Origin: Stropharia rugosoannulata
Lineage: Eukaryota > Basidiomycota > Agaricomycetes > Agaricales > Strophariaceae
Length of the DNA stretch: 64,000 nt
Direction of reading: 5' to 3'
NCBI GenBank assembly: GCA_028532985.1
Contig: JANCIK010000011.1
Span: forward strand, 992,001 to 1,056,000
Shown here: positions 11,728 to 24,337 of the stretch, one piece after another
Layout: every line of letters starts with the position of its first letter
Numbering within the stretch: position 1 is the stretch's first letter
The notes under the pieces: model-generated
Databases searched by the model: none
What the model saw: the letters and a program-made list of their open reading frames with translations, nothing else
Told to the model about the DNA's origin: nothing
Position numbers and translations under genes: made by a program

Positions 11728-12825
11728 ATGGGTCCGACAACGATATACCTAGTATCAGGAGCAAACAGGGGAATAGGTATATCCGTCTAGTCAGTCTATC
11801 AGCACGACTGTATTTATGCATTTATCGTGGCTCTCTCTCCACGCCTACTCTATAGGGCTTGCATTTGTCACTCAGATTCTGTCCGCTCATCCTACAGCAT
11901 ATGTATACGCAGGTGCACGTAATCCAGACTCTGCAACGGAGCTGCACAAGCTACATGCACTTCATGCGGATCGCATGGCCATTGTTAAGCTTGTCTCAGC
12001 AGACAGTGCAGGAAACGCGGCTGTAGCGCAGCAGATTGGGCAGGCACATGGACGGGTGGACACTGTTATAGCCAACGCAGGCAAGTCTTTGATGATTCCA
12101 CATTTCTTACCTCGTAATGCATGCAGGTATAAACTCTGCTTTCGACCCTGTCGACAAAATCAACCCTGATGCGGTGGATGAACACTTTCACGTATGAGGC
12201 TAATTCTGAGGTGTATTTAATATCTTCGATGTTCTAACCGATTATGCGACTCTCTCCAGGTAAACGTCACAGGAACTATTGTTTTATTTCAGGCAGTCGT
12301 GCACCTGCTGAAGAAGAGTACTTCGCCGAGATTCATTCCAATCAGTAGCTCAGCAGGACGCATTGGCGGTGAAATTGTGCAGTTGAACTTGAACATTGTT
12401 GCATATGGCTCCTCAAAGGCCGCATTGAACTGGGCTACCCGGAAGATCCACTTCGAGAATGAATGGCTGGGTACGTCGTCTCTAGCTTGTCCTTCTATAT
12501 ACTATAGATTATCCTCACACTGGATATTATATAGTCACCTTCCCTGTATGTCCCGGTCCTGTCAAGACGGATATGTGTGAGTACAGCGTAGACTTAACCA
12601 TAAATTATTGAACAGAAATGAATGTTTTCTGGGTGTGTTATTCTAGTCACTGCTACTGTACAGAACGACGTCAATGGGGTCTTTCCATTCCACGACGACG
12701 GGGACAACGTTACAGCGACCCCCGACACTGCTGCTACCAGCCTGCTGGGCATTATTGATAATTCCACACGGGAGAAAGAGGGCGGTCGATTCATTTATAT
12801 TTCAGGGGAGATTTTGGAATGGTAG
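11728..12825 (+). CDS. short-chain dehydrogenase/reductase
   Basis: NAD(P)-dependent SDR resembling the fungal norsolorinic-acid-ketoreductase-like group. Exons: 11728-11776, 11856-12080, 12127-12191, 12260-12470, 12535-12576, 12647-12825; 256 residues, in frame. Marks: cofactor loop SGANRGIG (10-17), IANAG with Asn90-Ala-Gly92, the serine cluster PISSSAG, and the active-site pair Tyr162-x3-Lys166 in AYGSSKAAL. CPGPVKTDM follows, as usual. The C-terminus ends GGRFIYISGEILEW. The second intron (12081-12126) has a GC donor, AG|GCAAGT, with a normal acceptor; this is needed to form the NAG motif. Short exons and short introns fit basidiomycete genes. Substrate unknown; the neighbouring oxygenase lies 1.75 kb upstream on the other strand, so a shared pathway is only a guess. 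Confidence 0.9.
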
Positions 12826-14444
12826 ACCGTGGAACGTATTTTAACTATGACTGGATTCAATGTAAACGGTTTTATGCTCTTAGCATGCTACCTATACGGC
12901 TTGAAGACAGCTGTACAGCTTGTTCGGTGCTTAATAGTTGCTGATGGATATGGCATATGGCATACGCTTATACGACACAGCCCCGCTGAGACTGCAGCAA
13001 GATCTACGCCTCCCACTTGTAGATGTAGCCTTGTCCTCCGGTGCCTCCATCTGCGTCATGTAGATTTTCCGTTTGTCGGAGTACCCAGTCCTGCGCATTG
13101 TACGCGCGGCATCCGCCCCGGACCTCCCGACAATGCTCCCGGCTACCTCACACTGTGCAAACTTTCACCTCGGCCCCGTGAGGCACTGCAAGGTTGCTGC
13201 CTCGACCCTCCACAGCCCCCGCTCCTCCAAGATCTCGCCGATACCTCGCCCGCTCTCCTGGTTGGACGCACTCGAGCCGTTTTATGAACACTTCCCGCCT
13301 TGCGGAGCTGTTATTCGCGTTGAAAAATGGCCGGCAATCATGTACACGAGTATACTAGTCGAGTAAGCTTCCTCGCCTCACTTTCGCGATTTTCTCCCCA
13401 CCCGTCATGTATTACTCCCCACATCCGCGCGTCCCTGAGCTGCGCTTTCAAACATTCACGCATCTCGCGTCCGCGCTCACTGGCTACCCATGCCCTGCGA
13501 TGCAGCACGCGCCTGATTTAGCCATCCTTGCGAATCATAGTCATTCCAGCGCCTGCCGCAAGGATGGCAATGAGATACCGAAGGGAAGGGCTGCGGCAAG
13601 AAATGGTTAGGAGCAGAGGACAGGGAAGTGGAGGGCGGGAGAGGACACGGATAAGTCCGGGATTGCGGCGGAGGACCGGGGAAGTCAGGCCGGTCTCTGC
13701 CGCCCTGGTGTGCAAGGGCGATGACGGGCCCGGGGACATGGATGGGGATGTAAGATTGATTTTGTTTGTGTAAGAGCGAGCGACGACTGGTGGGGTCGTC
13801 TTGAGGGTAGTTCAAGGCAGAGAAATAAGAGAATAAATGATCGACTAATGTAGAGTGAATTTGACGAGGTAAGGCTCTATAGACTTATTGCAACTGAGCT
13901 GTGGATGGTAAAACGAAGGTGGGTCGTAAATTAACTGCCTAGCTACATGTACACGGAGTCCTTTTATACTGTAAAAGCATGTATATATAAATAAAATATA
14001 GAACTTCTCCTAACTCCTGAGGACCAACCGAGTTCTCTCCAGAATATTCTTGCCATGATGCCCGATACCCAAAGATATTTCTTCGATTGACCTATACCAA
14101 ATGGATCTTTTCTGCGCGCACGCAAATAGCGTACCTTACAGGGACAACAGTTTGTAGGTGCGGGTCATGGTAGGGCACAACAGAGCCGGGCGGCGGCGGG
14201 CCGTGGTGCTAAGGCAGGAAAGTCCGCGAAGATATGGGGACGCTGGGACAAAGCTAGGCACGGACCACCGTGACTGGGGACATCTCAAATGAACGGGCGA
14301 CGCCCAAAAGTATGACACGACATAGTAAAGTATCTTTGAGTCTCAAATACGGTGGTAACTTTAACCAATACTATATGCAGACAAGTACATACGGCACCAA
14401 AGTTCCAGTAGTAGGATGAGGTAAACTCTGACACAAGTAAACAA
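12826..14444. other. gene-free stretch
   Basis: GC-rich open frames between 12829 and 13815 exist on both strands but lack consistent splice sites, domain pattern or codon preference, so I leave them uncalled. The last 600 bases are AT-rich without open frames. Confidence 0.5.
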
Positions 14445-15011
14445 TTAGAAAGATGTCACTTTATATGCAACATATAGAAACAGGCCTCCTCTTCCTCTGT
14501 TGATATTGGCAGTCATCCTGTGGTATTCAGCAGGTGGTTCAAGGACACTAGATGACGAGTTCACCAGCGCAACAGTGTAAACCCTTTTCTTCGAGTTTAT
14601 GTCATAGGATGGAACCAAGTACCGGTGCCCCTCGCCATCTCTTGGTACGGATAGATCCTTGTAGGCGCTATCAGCGTTGTCTTGGATGAGGACGTTGAGG
14701 TCTGAGACCGCGTCAATTGGATCAGTTGTCCAGCTTGTTAAAACCCATATGTATAGCTGCCTGTTCAGATGATAAATGAGACCTTTGGTCAGAAGCCTAT
14801 CATAATGATTATATGTCACGGAAATAAATACCCTGTATAATAAAAGAAGCCGTCGTTTATGTTGTTCGAACCCCCGTGGACTTCTTGTATAGCATTGGTG
14901 GGCTCATCACCAGGTTCTGTAGCGTATACAACCTGTTAAGACGATAAGACATGGGATGTTAGTAACAGTGGATGGTAGGAAACGCACATCTATTTTGGAA
15001 AGGTAGTACAT
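14445..15011 (-). CDS. small uncharacterised protein, beta-prism-like pattern
   Basis: Minus-strand exons: 14988-15011, 14832-14932, 14445-14760; 146 residues, in frame. No signal peptide or membrane segment. I recognise no named family. The sequence shows a repeated pattern of an Asn-Gly turn followed by an aromatic strand: NINDGFFYYTGQLYIWVLTSW near the N-terminus and ANINRGRGGLFLYVAYK at the C-terminus, with a dispersed middle strand pair (DAVSDLNVLIQDNADSAYKDL, HRYLVPSYDI). This recalls the beta-prism fold of MABP-type domains, where DLN-Gly turns precede strands. Function unknown; a carbohydrate- or membrane-binding role would be speculation. The first exon is only eight codons, and the start is the first ATG in that frame. 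Confidence 0.62.
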
Positions 15012-18000
15012 AGTGTCTTCTTCTTCTCTTTGGCTGTGAACAGGTGGAACTGCTGTAAGGCTGGCTGTCGGTTGAATGTAAGATCAGCCGCTTCAAGTTT
15101 TATAGTTCATTTAACTGGACATGTGATATAAAGAAAATAGATTCCAGTGCGTTAATGACTTTCACCTCTGGAATATGGAATGTCAAAATTGCTTCCGCAT
15201 GTGTAATGCAGTCCAAAGGAGAGATAGCACCTCAGCTCGTCCTTCCTTAGCACAAAAAGTCTCAATTATACCATATCAGAAAGCTGAATCTGTCGGAAGG
15301 TTAAGTTCGATGCAGTGGCGCACGACCCCGCAGAGCATCCAATTATGAATCAAAATCGACATGTGAAGGGAAGAAGTATTCCTGTAGATACAAAATTTGA
15401 AGTTATATTACTCCTACTACGTTCAGGAGTCGTAAAGAAAAGAATAGATATACACTAAACCGATTAACAGACGTGTACACAATGGCACTGACTGGGACAA
15501 TACCACGCAATACTTCCTGTTGACAGTGTGTCGACGGAGTCATTCAATTTGTCCGCACGGTGCAGGAATGAGCCGGTCACTCCCACGTACCTTCAGCTTA
15601 TGGACCCAATTGTGCACAGGGGTCTCTGTGTGTGGACAAAGAGGAATTTTCTGTCGGATACATCGGGAAACGAATTTAAGAAACAGAATAATATTTATTG
15701 CGCTTCAACATTGACAGCTCCAATAAAAATGGTTATAAGTTAGGACTATTTGAATACCTAAGACAATGGACATGGGATAATTATTCGATGTGAATATGGC
15801 AGAGGTTAACCCAGGCCTTAGTTCTTCCTGGGCACAAGAAAACAACGAAAGTAGTATTACTATGGAGTGAGTGAACACAGCATGTCTGTCTTATCTTTAT
15901 GTCAGCCGCATGCACTAAGGCAAAAAAAGCGCTTTCATTTACAAGTACACTGATGAGCCGCGCCCATCTACGGCCACGGAATCCGTCACGCACAAGTCCG
16001 TGTTCCCACGTCGCACAGCCACCATGCCACAATCCGACTTGCATCGCACTCGGAACAACTATATCCCGCCTGCATTTCAAGCATTTTTCATTACATTACT
16101 CATTAATTCTAGGTCTTTCCTTGCCCCTTTACTTACTCAGCACCTACATTCTAGGATTACACTTATTCCGTAGGCTATGCTTTGATTTTACATATATAAA
16201 GCATGTACTTTATGTAGAAGAAAGGAAGATTTCGTTTCCCCTCGTCTTAGCGCCCTAGTTCTCGTCTCAGTTCTCGTTCTCGTCGTATACCTCGTCCAGG
16301 AGTGGTTCGAAGCTGACGCTGCAGCTTACACTCCCTCGTTCTCACGTCATTTCGTCTTGTTTGTGTTGTTTTGGGTTGGTTAGAAGCCGTGTGAAACCAC
16401 CTCGCACCTGTACGCGCTCATAGAGAGCTTCAGCGTATCAACACATAAACCGCTTTATAACTCTACAGTTGCTTATATCACCTTTGTTGGAAATAAGGAT
16501 GAATAAAGTTATATTATAGTAGAGATACATACAGTCTTTTATACCTACAGAAAAGTATCTACAATGTTCTACAAAGTTCATCTACATTGTAATTAATAAG
16601 TAGCTTACTAACTAATGAGTCATTACATTCCTTCGAGAGTAGACTGGAATGTTGGATTGCATTCTCCAATCCCAACAACCTTGCTCTGCTATATTCAATG
16701 TAATTAAAATTGTCCTATTGGCGTGTGATATATTGTCAATGGCTGCCTTCTACTGCACTCCATGTTATAAATAGGTTCACTGTACACAATGATGTGTGGG
16801 GTGTCTATGTTTTGCACAAAGGCTGCTTCAGAGTACGAGCAGGGACAGAGAGAGGGCGCACGAAGGAAAAGCAGACCAGAAGAAACGGTACATTGAGTCA
16901 TACTTGACAAAAACAAACAGTGGAGCATCAGCATGCCATGTGGGACTCGAACTGTTCTTCTGTACAGTGTAGGTAAAGTGCAGCGGTACAGCGAGTCAAG
17001 GAAATCGCCTCCTTGTTCAATTTCACTGGCTTTCCTCCGCAGTGTACCGCCACCGCATAATGCAGACGTGTAACGACGGCCCGCACCGCAAAGAACGGCT
17101 GTGCGGGCGCGTCAGTGCCCCGGGGAGGGCAAGGGAGCTGTCATTGAACACAACCATCTCCTGTGTGAATAGCGGCTCCGCGAGGTGGGAAGTCTACATG
17201 CAAAGAGAAGGAAGCCGGGAGAGCCGGCAAGTACTACCAAGTTCTACACAGGTGTGCATCGAATTGGTCTGACCTGTGGGAAAGGAAAGGCTTGCGAACA
17301 ATTTACATAAGCTAATGTATCCTGCAGGGATTTGGAGTACCCAAGCGCTCTTCCAGCGGTCGCTTCCTCGCGGTGAGCCTGACGGGCGCCGATTCAGTAC
17401 TTCTCGAGTCTCTCATCCTACGTTGTACTTCTGTGACATACTGGATAGGTCCATGTACTACGCAAAGAGCATGCCTACGGAAGACGTTGAAGGAGTGAAA
17501 ATTCAAATATCCACGACTTACCTCACCCGACGTCACGCACAATTGAATAGGGGAACATGGAAAGGTGATCAATCTGTAGGCTCTGTCGTCCTTTCCTTGT
17601 GTGTTGTACATCGAACATCTGTCAGGCTGCTGTTTCTGCGCCCCGCTGTATACCTAAAAGTCATGTTGCAGTCATACACCATTCCCGTCTGGTCCCGATA
17701 GTCCAAGTGGCCTTCCCATGCTCGCGAGTCTCCATGCTTTCTTCAACATGGTTGCAGCCCCCGCATACTTCTTCTCTAGCATTCACCTACTCATATCTTC
17801 CCAGTTATGTACCCTAATCCAGTACGCTGACATGTCCACTGTGCAGTTGTTGGGGCCGTGGAACCAGACTCAAGCTTCGGAGGTTTTCGAAGGTTGATCG
17901 AGATCTCAATTTCATGCCAGGAATGTTTGGGGAAGAACGAATGTGTGTGCTTAAGTTTATATGTGAAGCAAGTACTGAATTGAAAAAGTATTCCCAATTA

Positions 18001-18177
18001 TATTTTTTGAAAAGAATTGCCAAATAAAATCTGTTCTCTGCCGTCTATCTAGTCTCAAAACGACGATGACGAGGACTGGAAGGTCCATAACTGTACAAAT
18101 CAGGACTACTACTGCGTAATCTAGAGTAGAACTAGGGATATATCTATGGAAAGCAATGTAGTGTAGATCAATACTGT
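15012..18177. other. long gene-free stretch
   Basis: Three kilobases without a gene I can support. Open frames at 15781-16258 and 17042-17701 overlap on both strands and show no family pattern. Short CTCGTCT-type repeats lie at 16250-16300. A tRNA-like GGGACTCGAAC at 16939 does not fold into a T arm. Confidence 0.5.
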
Positions 18178-19448
18178 TTACGCCATTTTGGCTCCGTCCT
18201 CGCCAGTGTGGCCAAGATTATTCGATGAACTGTTCAGACTGTTTCCATTGGATGGAACGTGGCTGGGATGATGGTGAAACTGAAGTGTTGTTACGCGTCC
18301 GCTAACAGGGTCTTTCTTCAATATAGTAGCCTCAGACAGTGTAATCTGAGCCACCATAAGTGTCGGAGCAATTCCCTGAGAAACAATTTAAGCATTGAAA
18401 GGATCCTATTAAGTAGACAGGTGATGACTTACAGTCATGACCATACTAATAACGGATGCATATTCGCTTATTTCAAATGCTGTCACTCCGCTGCTCGTTG
18501 GCCATGCTGCAAGCGCCGCTAGAATCGCAAACAGTGCACCCGATACGGAGTACATCACGGCCGATTCGACCATAATTGCCGCTATATACTTGAATCGTTG
18601 CTTTCCTTGGACTTCACCTAATGCCAATATCCTTCGACATATGATGAAAGTTGCTGATATGTTGGTTGCAGCTGTGAAGGTGAGGAATACAACCAAAATA
18701 ATGTTGTACTGGGTTTCTGTTATGGGAGTCACATACCCGGGTTTGAAATCCGAAAGGCCTTGGAAAACAAGTGTAGTGATACAAAGACCTGTCTCATTAT
18801 TAGAGTGTATCAATCGCAAAAAGGTAACATCACATACAAATCTCGCATGTATAAAGGAATATGGGTAGGCACATCCATTTCAGAGAACCAGCCACCATGT
18901 GATTGCATCGCCAGAGCTGAGAATAATCAAAATAAGTGAGCAGGGCAGGCGTACGTGATTCTAAGAGCACCTACCAGTAATCCGTCTGCGATAACATATT
19001 GTATAAACTGAAGAATGCACACAGCCATAGTTATCACTGGTGCGCCATTTAATGCATACGCATAGGTTGATAGCCACGTTTCTCCATGGTCAATGAAGGT
19101 TAGTTTGGCTGACTGCCATTGCAATGCAGACCCTGCCAGAACCATAGAAAACAGTGCCGACAGCGCGAACAAAATCAACTTTTTCCTGTTTTTCTTTACG
19201 GTCACTGCAGAGAATCAGGAATACTATATATAAAAATGCTTCTGAGACATACAGTAGATGTAAATGGAAAGGAAGAAGATAATGGTGTATATTCCTAGAC
19301 ACATTGAGATTAGCATAATTATTAATTCTAATGTTTACCTTGTGTACCAACCTAAAAGAAACACCAATAAAAGGGTAGAGTTAAAGACCGCATTGTTGAA
19401 AGTCTTTAGATACTTGGGAGTGTTTTCACCGCGTCTGAAGACTGCCAT
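18178..19448 (-). CDS. multi-spanning membrane protein, paralog 1 of 3
   Basis: Minus-strand exons: 19352-19448, 19253-19294, 18975-19204, 18838-18916, 18433-18788, 18178-18375; 333 residues, in frame. It belongs to a large uncharacterised group of basidiomycete proteins with about seven membrane helices. Marks shared with its two neighbours: NSTLLLVFLLG in exon 1, GIYTIIFFLSIYIY in the 42-nt exon 2, IADGLL followed by LWRCNHMVAG across the exon 3/4 border, MVESAVMYSV in exon 5 and GIAPTLMVAQI opening the last exon, then a hydrophilic tail. The first intron uses donor GTTGGT, a weak one, chosen because the paralogs splice at the same phase after Gly. Ligand or function unknown; receptor-like topology is inference. 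Head-to-head with paralog 2, 2.2 kb away. Confidence 0.82.
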
Positions 19449-21604
19449 GAGGAATTGAGCGCTATTGAACTTGTAAATGAGCACAATATATAGAAGAGAA
19501 ATTTGTGTCTATTCAGGGCCAACATAGCTTGAACACAGCTGAAATCTCTGTTGGCGTTATATGTTTTGATACATCAAGTTCTCTGTGCAAAAAATCTCTT
19601 TCTACAATATACTTTTAGGTACAATGTGTGTACGATTGTGGTGATGGTGGGAAATACGGGCCAGTAAAAGTATAGTATACAGCAATTGAGAATGGCCAAA
19701 TATATAGTGTCTTGCGGAAGGACAGCAATATGCCAGATAAGCTTTGCATGAGCCAACCCCTGACATACAAATATAGCAATGTATGATAGGCACATGCGTT
19801 CGGGTCGATAGTATGATATACCGATATCAATGGATCCCCGACCATGCCCAGACATGCTGTGAGAGTGTTATCTGACATCCTCCTAACATCACGCATTAAA
19901 CGGCTGGCAGAAGATGGAGACTCAGAGGAATCCATAAGAAATTAATTCGTACAGCGAACTTTACCCGTATGTGGTACAACATCGAAAGAGCTTAGAGGAT
20001 GCCACGTATATACTTTCCCTGCTTACCTGACGAGCTTTCACATGCCACAGTGTCCGTGAGACGCTAAGCCCATTCCTGACATTTTGTATTGCTGTTTATA
20101 TGCACCTGATATATCTGGGACGTCACCCTACTGTCTCCTGCTGTCTATCCGAGCCTGCAAGTAGTAGTAGTAACACACAACTTTCTTTTCTTTGTGCTTG
20201 TATGCATGTTTAGTACAATTTTCAGTGGATGCGAACAACTTCAAGAGACACTGTGCCGCCCGGCAGCCTTGCCGGCTCAATGCCGCGAGTCAGTCACTCC
20301 GGCATCGTGGGAAGCCCCAAGACCTCCGCACTCAGATCAAACTCAGATTCAAATTTTCCTTTCGCACTGCCGACTCATGTCCATATATATAGACACCATA
20401 TTTCTCCCTCTCCGGAGTGCTTCCTACTCCTTTCTTTCGCATTATCGGACAATGGCAAGCACACGGAAGACGGAACTCGGAGCGGGACGTACTAAGTACC
20501 AGGAAGGGCCAGGAAGACGACTATACCACGGCAGTCTGTTGGGGAAAGAGTTCAAAACGTCCAAACGTTCAAAGGTAGGAAAACAGTGCGCGCTATCTCA
20601 GACAGCACTTTCAGCCATGTTCATGGTCAATTGCAAGGCTACTAGAACAAGACAAGGGTCTGCAGCGGCGAAGCTCTGGCTGCCTGTTAATATTTCTTAT
20701 CTTCTGTACTTATAGCTTGCCCGCGCACTTTCTTCCAGCCCCGCCACCCGCCCATCTTGTGTTAGGCATCGAACATTGCTTTCGTACGCAACTTACTCAC
20801 GAAAGTGTTACCGCGTATTTGTGCCTCCTGGTGTGCGAGTGCTGCCTAATACCCACGCACACTGCTCAAAAAACCCCTTTTCTCCAACTCCCAATGCCAC
20901 GTACCATCTCCTCACATCCCGCATCGTTGTCTCTGTATCACATCCGATTCCGAGCCATCTTGTGTTATGCTTCCTTGTCTTCCCACGGGGCTTCCCATGC
21001 ACTCGGTGTCTGTCCTGTTATGTTGACTCAAAACAGGAAGGCCCGATTCGGCAAAACCTCTCCCTTTCCCTTCCCATATGCCTCCGTGATCACTATCGCC
21101 ATCCAGACAACAAATAGCTCAAGTGATAGTAAGCCACAGTGCAAAAATAGAGAAATGTTCAAAAACGGCGCTGAGATCACTACTTTTCATGTACGAATGC
21201 CCAACATACGCTGCGATAGGAACGGCGAGCGTACATGCAAATTGTAATTGCCTGGACCCTCGATGAGTACCAGTACCAGCTTTCAACCATCTTTAGATGT
21301 ATTGTATAAACTATAGACTATGGCAGTTCTTCAACGTCCATACGGTCTTCTTTTGGTCTTCTGTCCTGCTCTGCACTGATACACTACATTCCCACGTGGA
21401 CACCGGTGCGTGCCAAGCAACACATGTTGAAAGGCATGGATTGGCAAACTGGCGCATTGTAGTGACGATCCCGGTAGTGTCGGCGAGAAATATGATTAGA
21501 ATATGATTATCGCAAAGATTCTTTGCAATGTATGAATAAGAGAAAGACATATAAAGCGTAGAAGCTGTATGTATTGCATACAAACCTCTACGTGATTCCT
21601 CGCA
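19449..21604. other. intergenic region between divergent membrane-protein genes
   Basis: No gene supported. Hydrophobic open frames at 19574-19935 (minus) could be leftovers of a similar membrane protein, but I find no motif to confirm it. 20190-21250 is C/T-rich with composition-driven open frames. Confidence 0.5.
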
Positions 21605-22897
21605 ATGGATAGTCCAGAAATTGTAGCAATCCAAGTAGCGATTATCGGGCCACAGTTGAACGGCACTATTTTGAATGCATGGCTGATGGGTGAGTCGTTA
21701 TAGACCATATCAACGCTGTTCCATTAATGCTTATCATCCGTGGTGAAGGTATTTATACTATTCTACTTGCTGGGACCATCTACGTCCATGGTGGGATTGC
21801 TATGTCATTCGAGTCCTTGATACATTTCTGAATCCTGAGTAACATGACCACAGCCACTCGGAACCGTACACCCAATATCATGGTTATTGTGTGCCTATCT
21901 GGCCTTTTCACCTCAAACTTTATCTATTGGGCTCTTCAGTGGACTATCACAAATCAAGCTTTTATTAACCACGGAGAATCACGAGATACGATATTTCAGT
22001 TCGCCACAACTAATACTATTGGGTATCAATTTGTTACAATCATAACATCCACCCTTCCATACCTGCTAGCTGACGCCTTACTGGTACGCATCACCCTAAA
22101 AAAAATTGAACAGTTTTAAATTTCTCTTTCTTCAGCTTTGGAGATGTTTCCATATGGTCAAAGGATCATTCAAGTGGCTGTTCATCCCCTACTTTCTATT
22201 TTTCTGCGAAATAGGTTAGAAACATGAAATCTCATCTGTAAAGTTAAGACACTAATATTGGAGATGAGACAGGAATCTGTGTTGTTTCCATCACGGTCTC
22301 ATGCATTTCTTCGATGCAGCAAAGCCAGAACCATATGGTTTCCCCACAAATCATTAAAATTGTTAATGGCACTAGCAGCACCGTTCCTTCCGTGACCGCC
22401 ACCACTTCATTGTCCGCAACATATATTATATGGAGGAAGGTGACCACATCCATGAAATATATCAATGAAGGGTCCAGCAATGTGAATATTGGCCGATTTA
22501 AATCCATTCTGCAAATACTAGTTCAGACCTCAGCTTTGTATTCTGTCGTTGTACTAGCCCAAGCTGCGCTCACGATTGCACTATCGGTCTCTTCTGGCAG
22601 CAATACTCTGCTTCAAGCCGCGACTTACTCTTTCAGTCTTACCACATTGGCAACGGTATTATTGCCTCCTGATATTTATTTGTGGGGGCTGATTTTATTC
22701 TTTTATGACAGGGCATAGCACCCACGCTCATGGTCGCACAAATAGCGCTTACGACAAATAGTCCGGCTATGCAATCTAACCCCACAAGCAATTTAACCAC
22801 TCTGAATTTCACAGAGCAGGAAGCAAAAACGCATGATTCGGAGCAAATGAGGCGGAGGTTTTCTTCGAGTTATACACATACTAGCAATAATGCCTAG
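21605..22897 (+). CDS. multi-spanning membrane protein, paralog 2 of 3
   Basis: Exons: 21605-21689, 21749-21790, 21854-22083, 22136-22214, 22273-22655, 22712-22897; 334 residues, in frame. Exons 2, 3 and 4 are 42, 230 and 79 nt, the same as in paralog 1, with the same intron phases. Marks: NGTILNAWLMG in exon 1, GIYTILLAGTIYVH in exon 2, LLADALL then LWRCFHMVKG across the 3/4 border, LVQTSALYSV in exon 5 and GIAPTLMVAQIAL opening exon 6. The C-terminal tail is polar and Ser/Thr/Asn-rich. For exon 3 I used the acceptor CACAG at 21849-21853; the nearer ATG at 21844 is inside the intron in this model. Convergent with paralog 3, only 141 bases apart. Function unknown. Confidence 0.84.
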
Positions 22898-23038
22898 ATG
22901 CTGTAAGTTTATAATTAACAGTAAACGTTATACATATCTAATGAAAGTGTGCATGAAGCAGGCGACAAGGTCAACTAGTAGTACTTGAAATTAAAATCTG
23001 TATGTAGTGCTAAACTAGCCATACATCACGGGTGTCGG

Positions 23039-24337
23039 CTAAACAGCAGAGTCATTTGCTGTGACAGTGCCTGCTCCCTGTGATTCACGGATTACAGTAG
23101 GAGGAACATTGAACTGCAGAGTAGTGTTTGCATGGACAGTCGACCTATTCTGATTTGACCCTATTACTGTTCCAAGGCTGAGCTGCGCTACTGTTAGCGT
23201 AGGGGCAATTCCCTGCGTTATATCAAGGTCAGTTGTTGGAGTCTGAATTCCTACCGAAGAAAGCCTACCGCTACAGCACGAAATATGGTATCCGAATATT
23301 CTTCCAGATTTTGTGAGGGATTTGAGCTCGGCGTAGTGGGCATTATAGACAAGAATACACCAATGCTGTAAAGAACAGCTGAAACAGAGTACAGCGTGGC
23401 TGATTCAACGATAATACTGATGAGTCTAGAATAACGACTCTGGCCGGAGATAATATGTTCTTTTGTGGTGGACAAGATACGCCAACATATCATGGACGAT
23501 GCAGCAATGCTAGTTAATGCAGTTATCAAGCTCAGTGTCCCATCTATTCCATTGATCTGCCGCACTAATGTCTCGTTCAAAAGTGACGGCTTGAAAGACA
23601 GTGCGTATAGAACAATCGATGGAATTGCAAGGCCTGAATAGATGTAGATATGTAGAAAACCTTTTCTTCAGTGTGTTTCTTGGTGTCAATACAGAGATGT
23701 ACTGACCAATCTGCACAAGCAAAAAAAAGCATAACGGGATTATGTGGCGGATGGACCTGCCATATACGTGATAACATCGCCATATCTGGTCCAGGTTTAA
23801 TTACACATCATGTCAGCTTCGGACTCATCCCTTTTACATATGCTTAACTCACAATAATCGTATCTGCAAGGATAGTACCAATGTACTGTAATGTGACGAC
23901 GGCAGTCAATTTGATGGCAGTAGATGTTGCACCCGAAACAAAGGCGAAGTCAAAAACTGTGTCCCTGCTTTGACCGTTTTGTATGAAGCTTGTACTGAGC
24001 AGATTCCACTCCAAAGCAAATGGTATGACTGTTACTAAGAATAAAGCCGTGATAGTGACCGTGATAAACCAGTTCCTTGATTTCTGTAACCCTTAAACAT
24101 ACTATCAGGAATTAGAGGCATTTGGACGGTAGTAAATATACATACCTTGCAGTACTATGGTGCTTATAAAAAGTGTCGTGTAAGTCCCTGTTTAATAAAT
24201 ATGCATTAGCATGACCGCCGCGCAAGCGTAGCATAAATGTGTATCTCACCAACAAGGAAGAAGGAAAGAATACTAGAGTTCAAGTACGAGCTCAGCAGCT
24301 GCTGCTCAAAGGACTCGAATTGATCTGAAGAAGACAT
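23039..24337 (-). CDS. multi-spanning membrane protein, paralog 3 of 3
   Basis: Minus-strand exons: 24250-24337, 24146-24187, 23853-24091, 23707-23785, 23269-23633, 23039-23212; 328 residues, in frame. Again a 42-nt second exon and a 79-nt fourth exon with unchanged phases; exon 3 is nine bases longer than in the other two. Marks: NSSILSFFLVG in exon 1, ILADTII then IWRCYHVYGR across the 3/4 border, IIVESATLYSV in exon 5 and GIAPTLTVAQLSL opening exon 6. Exon 4 contains an eight-T run that must be read correctly to reach the donor GTCAGT. Function unknown; same family as its neighbours, more distant from each than simple tandem copies would be. Confidence 0.83.

Noticed and set aside
12829..13815. 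Genes downstream of the SDR
   Set aside because: GC-rich frames on both strands, no domain pattern, no consistent splice sites.
16925..16960. tRNA gene on the minus strand
   Set aside because: TTCGAGTCCC resembles a T loop, but the flanking bases do not pair and no acceptor stem or anticodon arm is found.
19574..19935. Fourth membrane-protein paralog upstream of paralog 1
   Set aside because: Hydrophobic frames exist but none of the family marks (WRC-H, YSV, GIAPTL) or exon sizes can be found.
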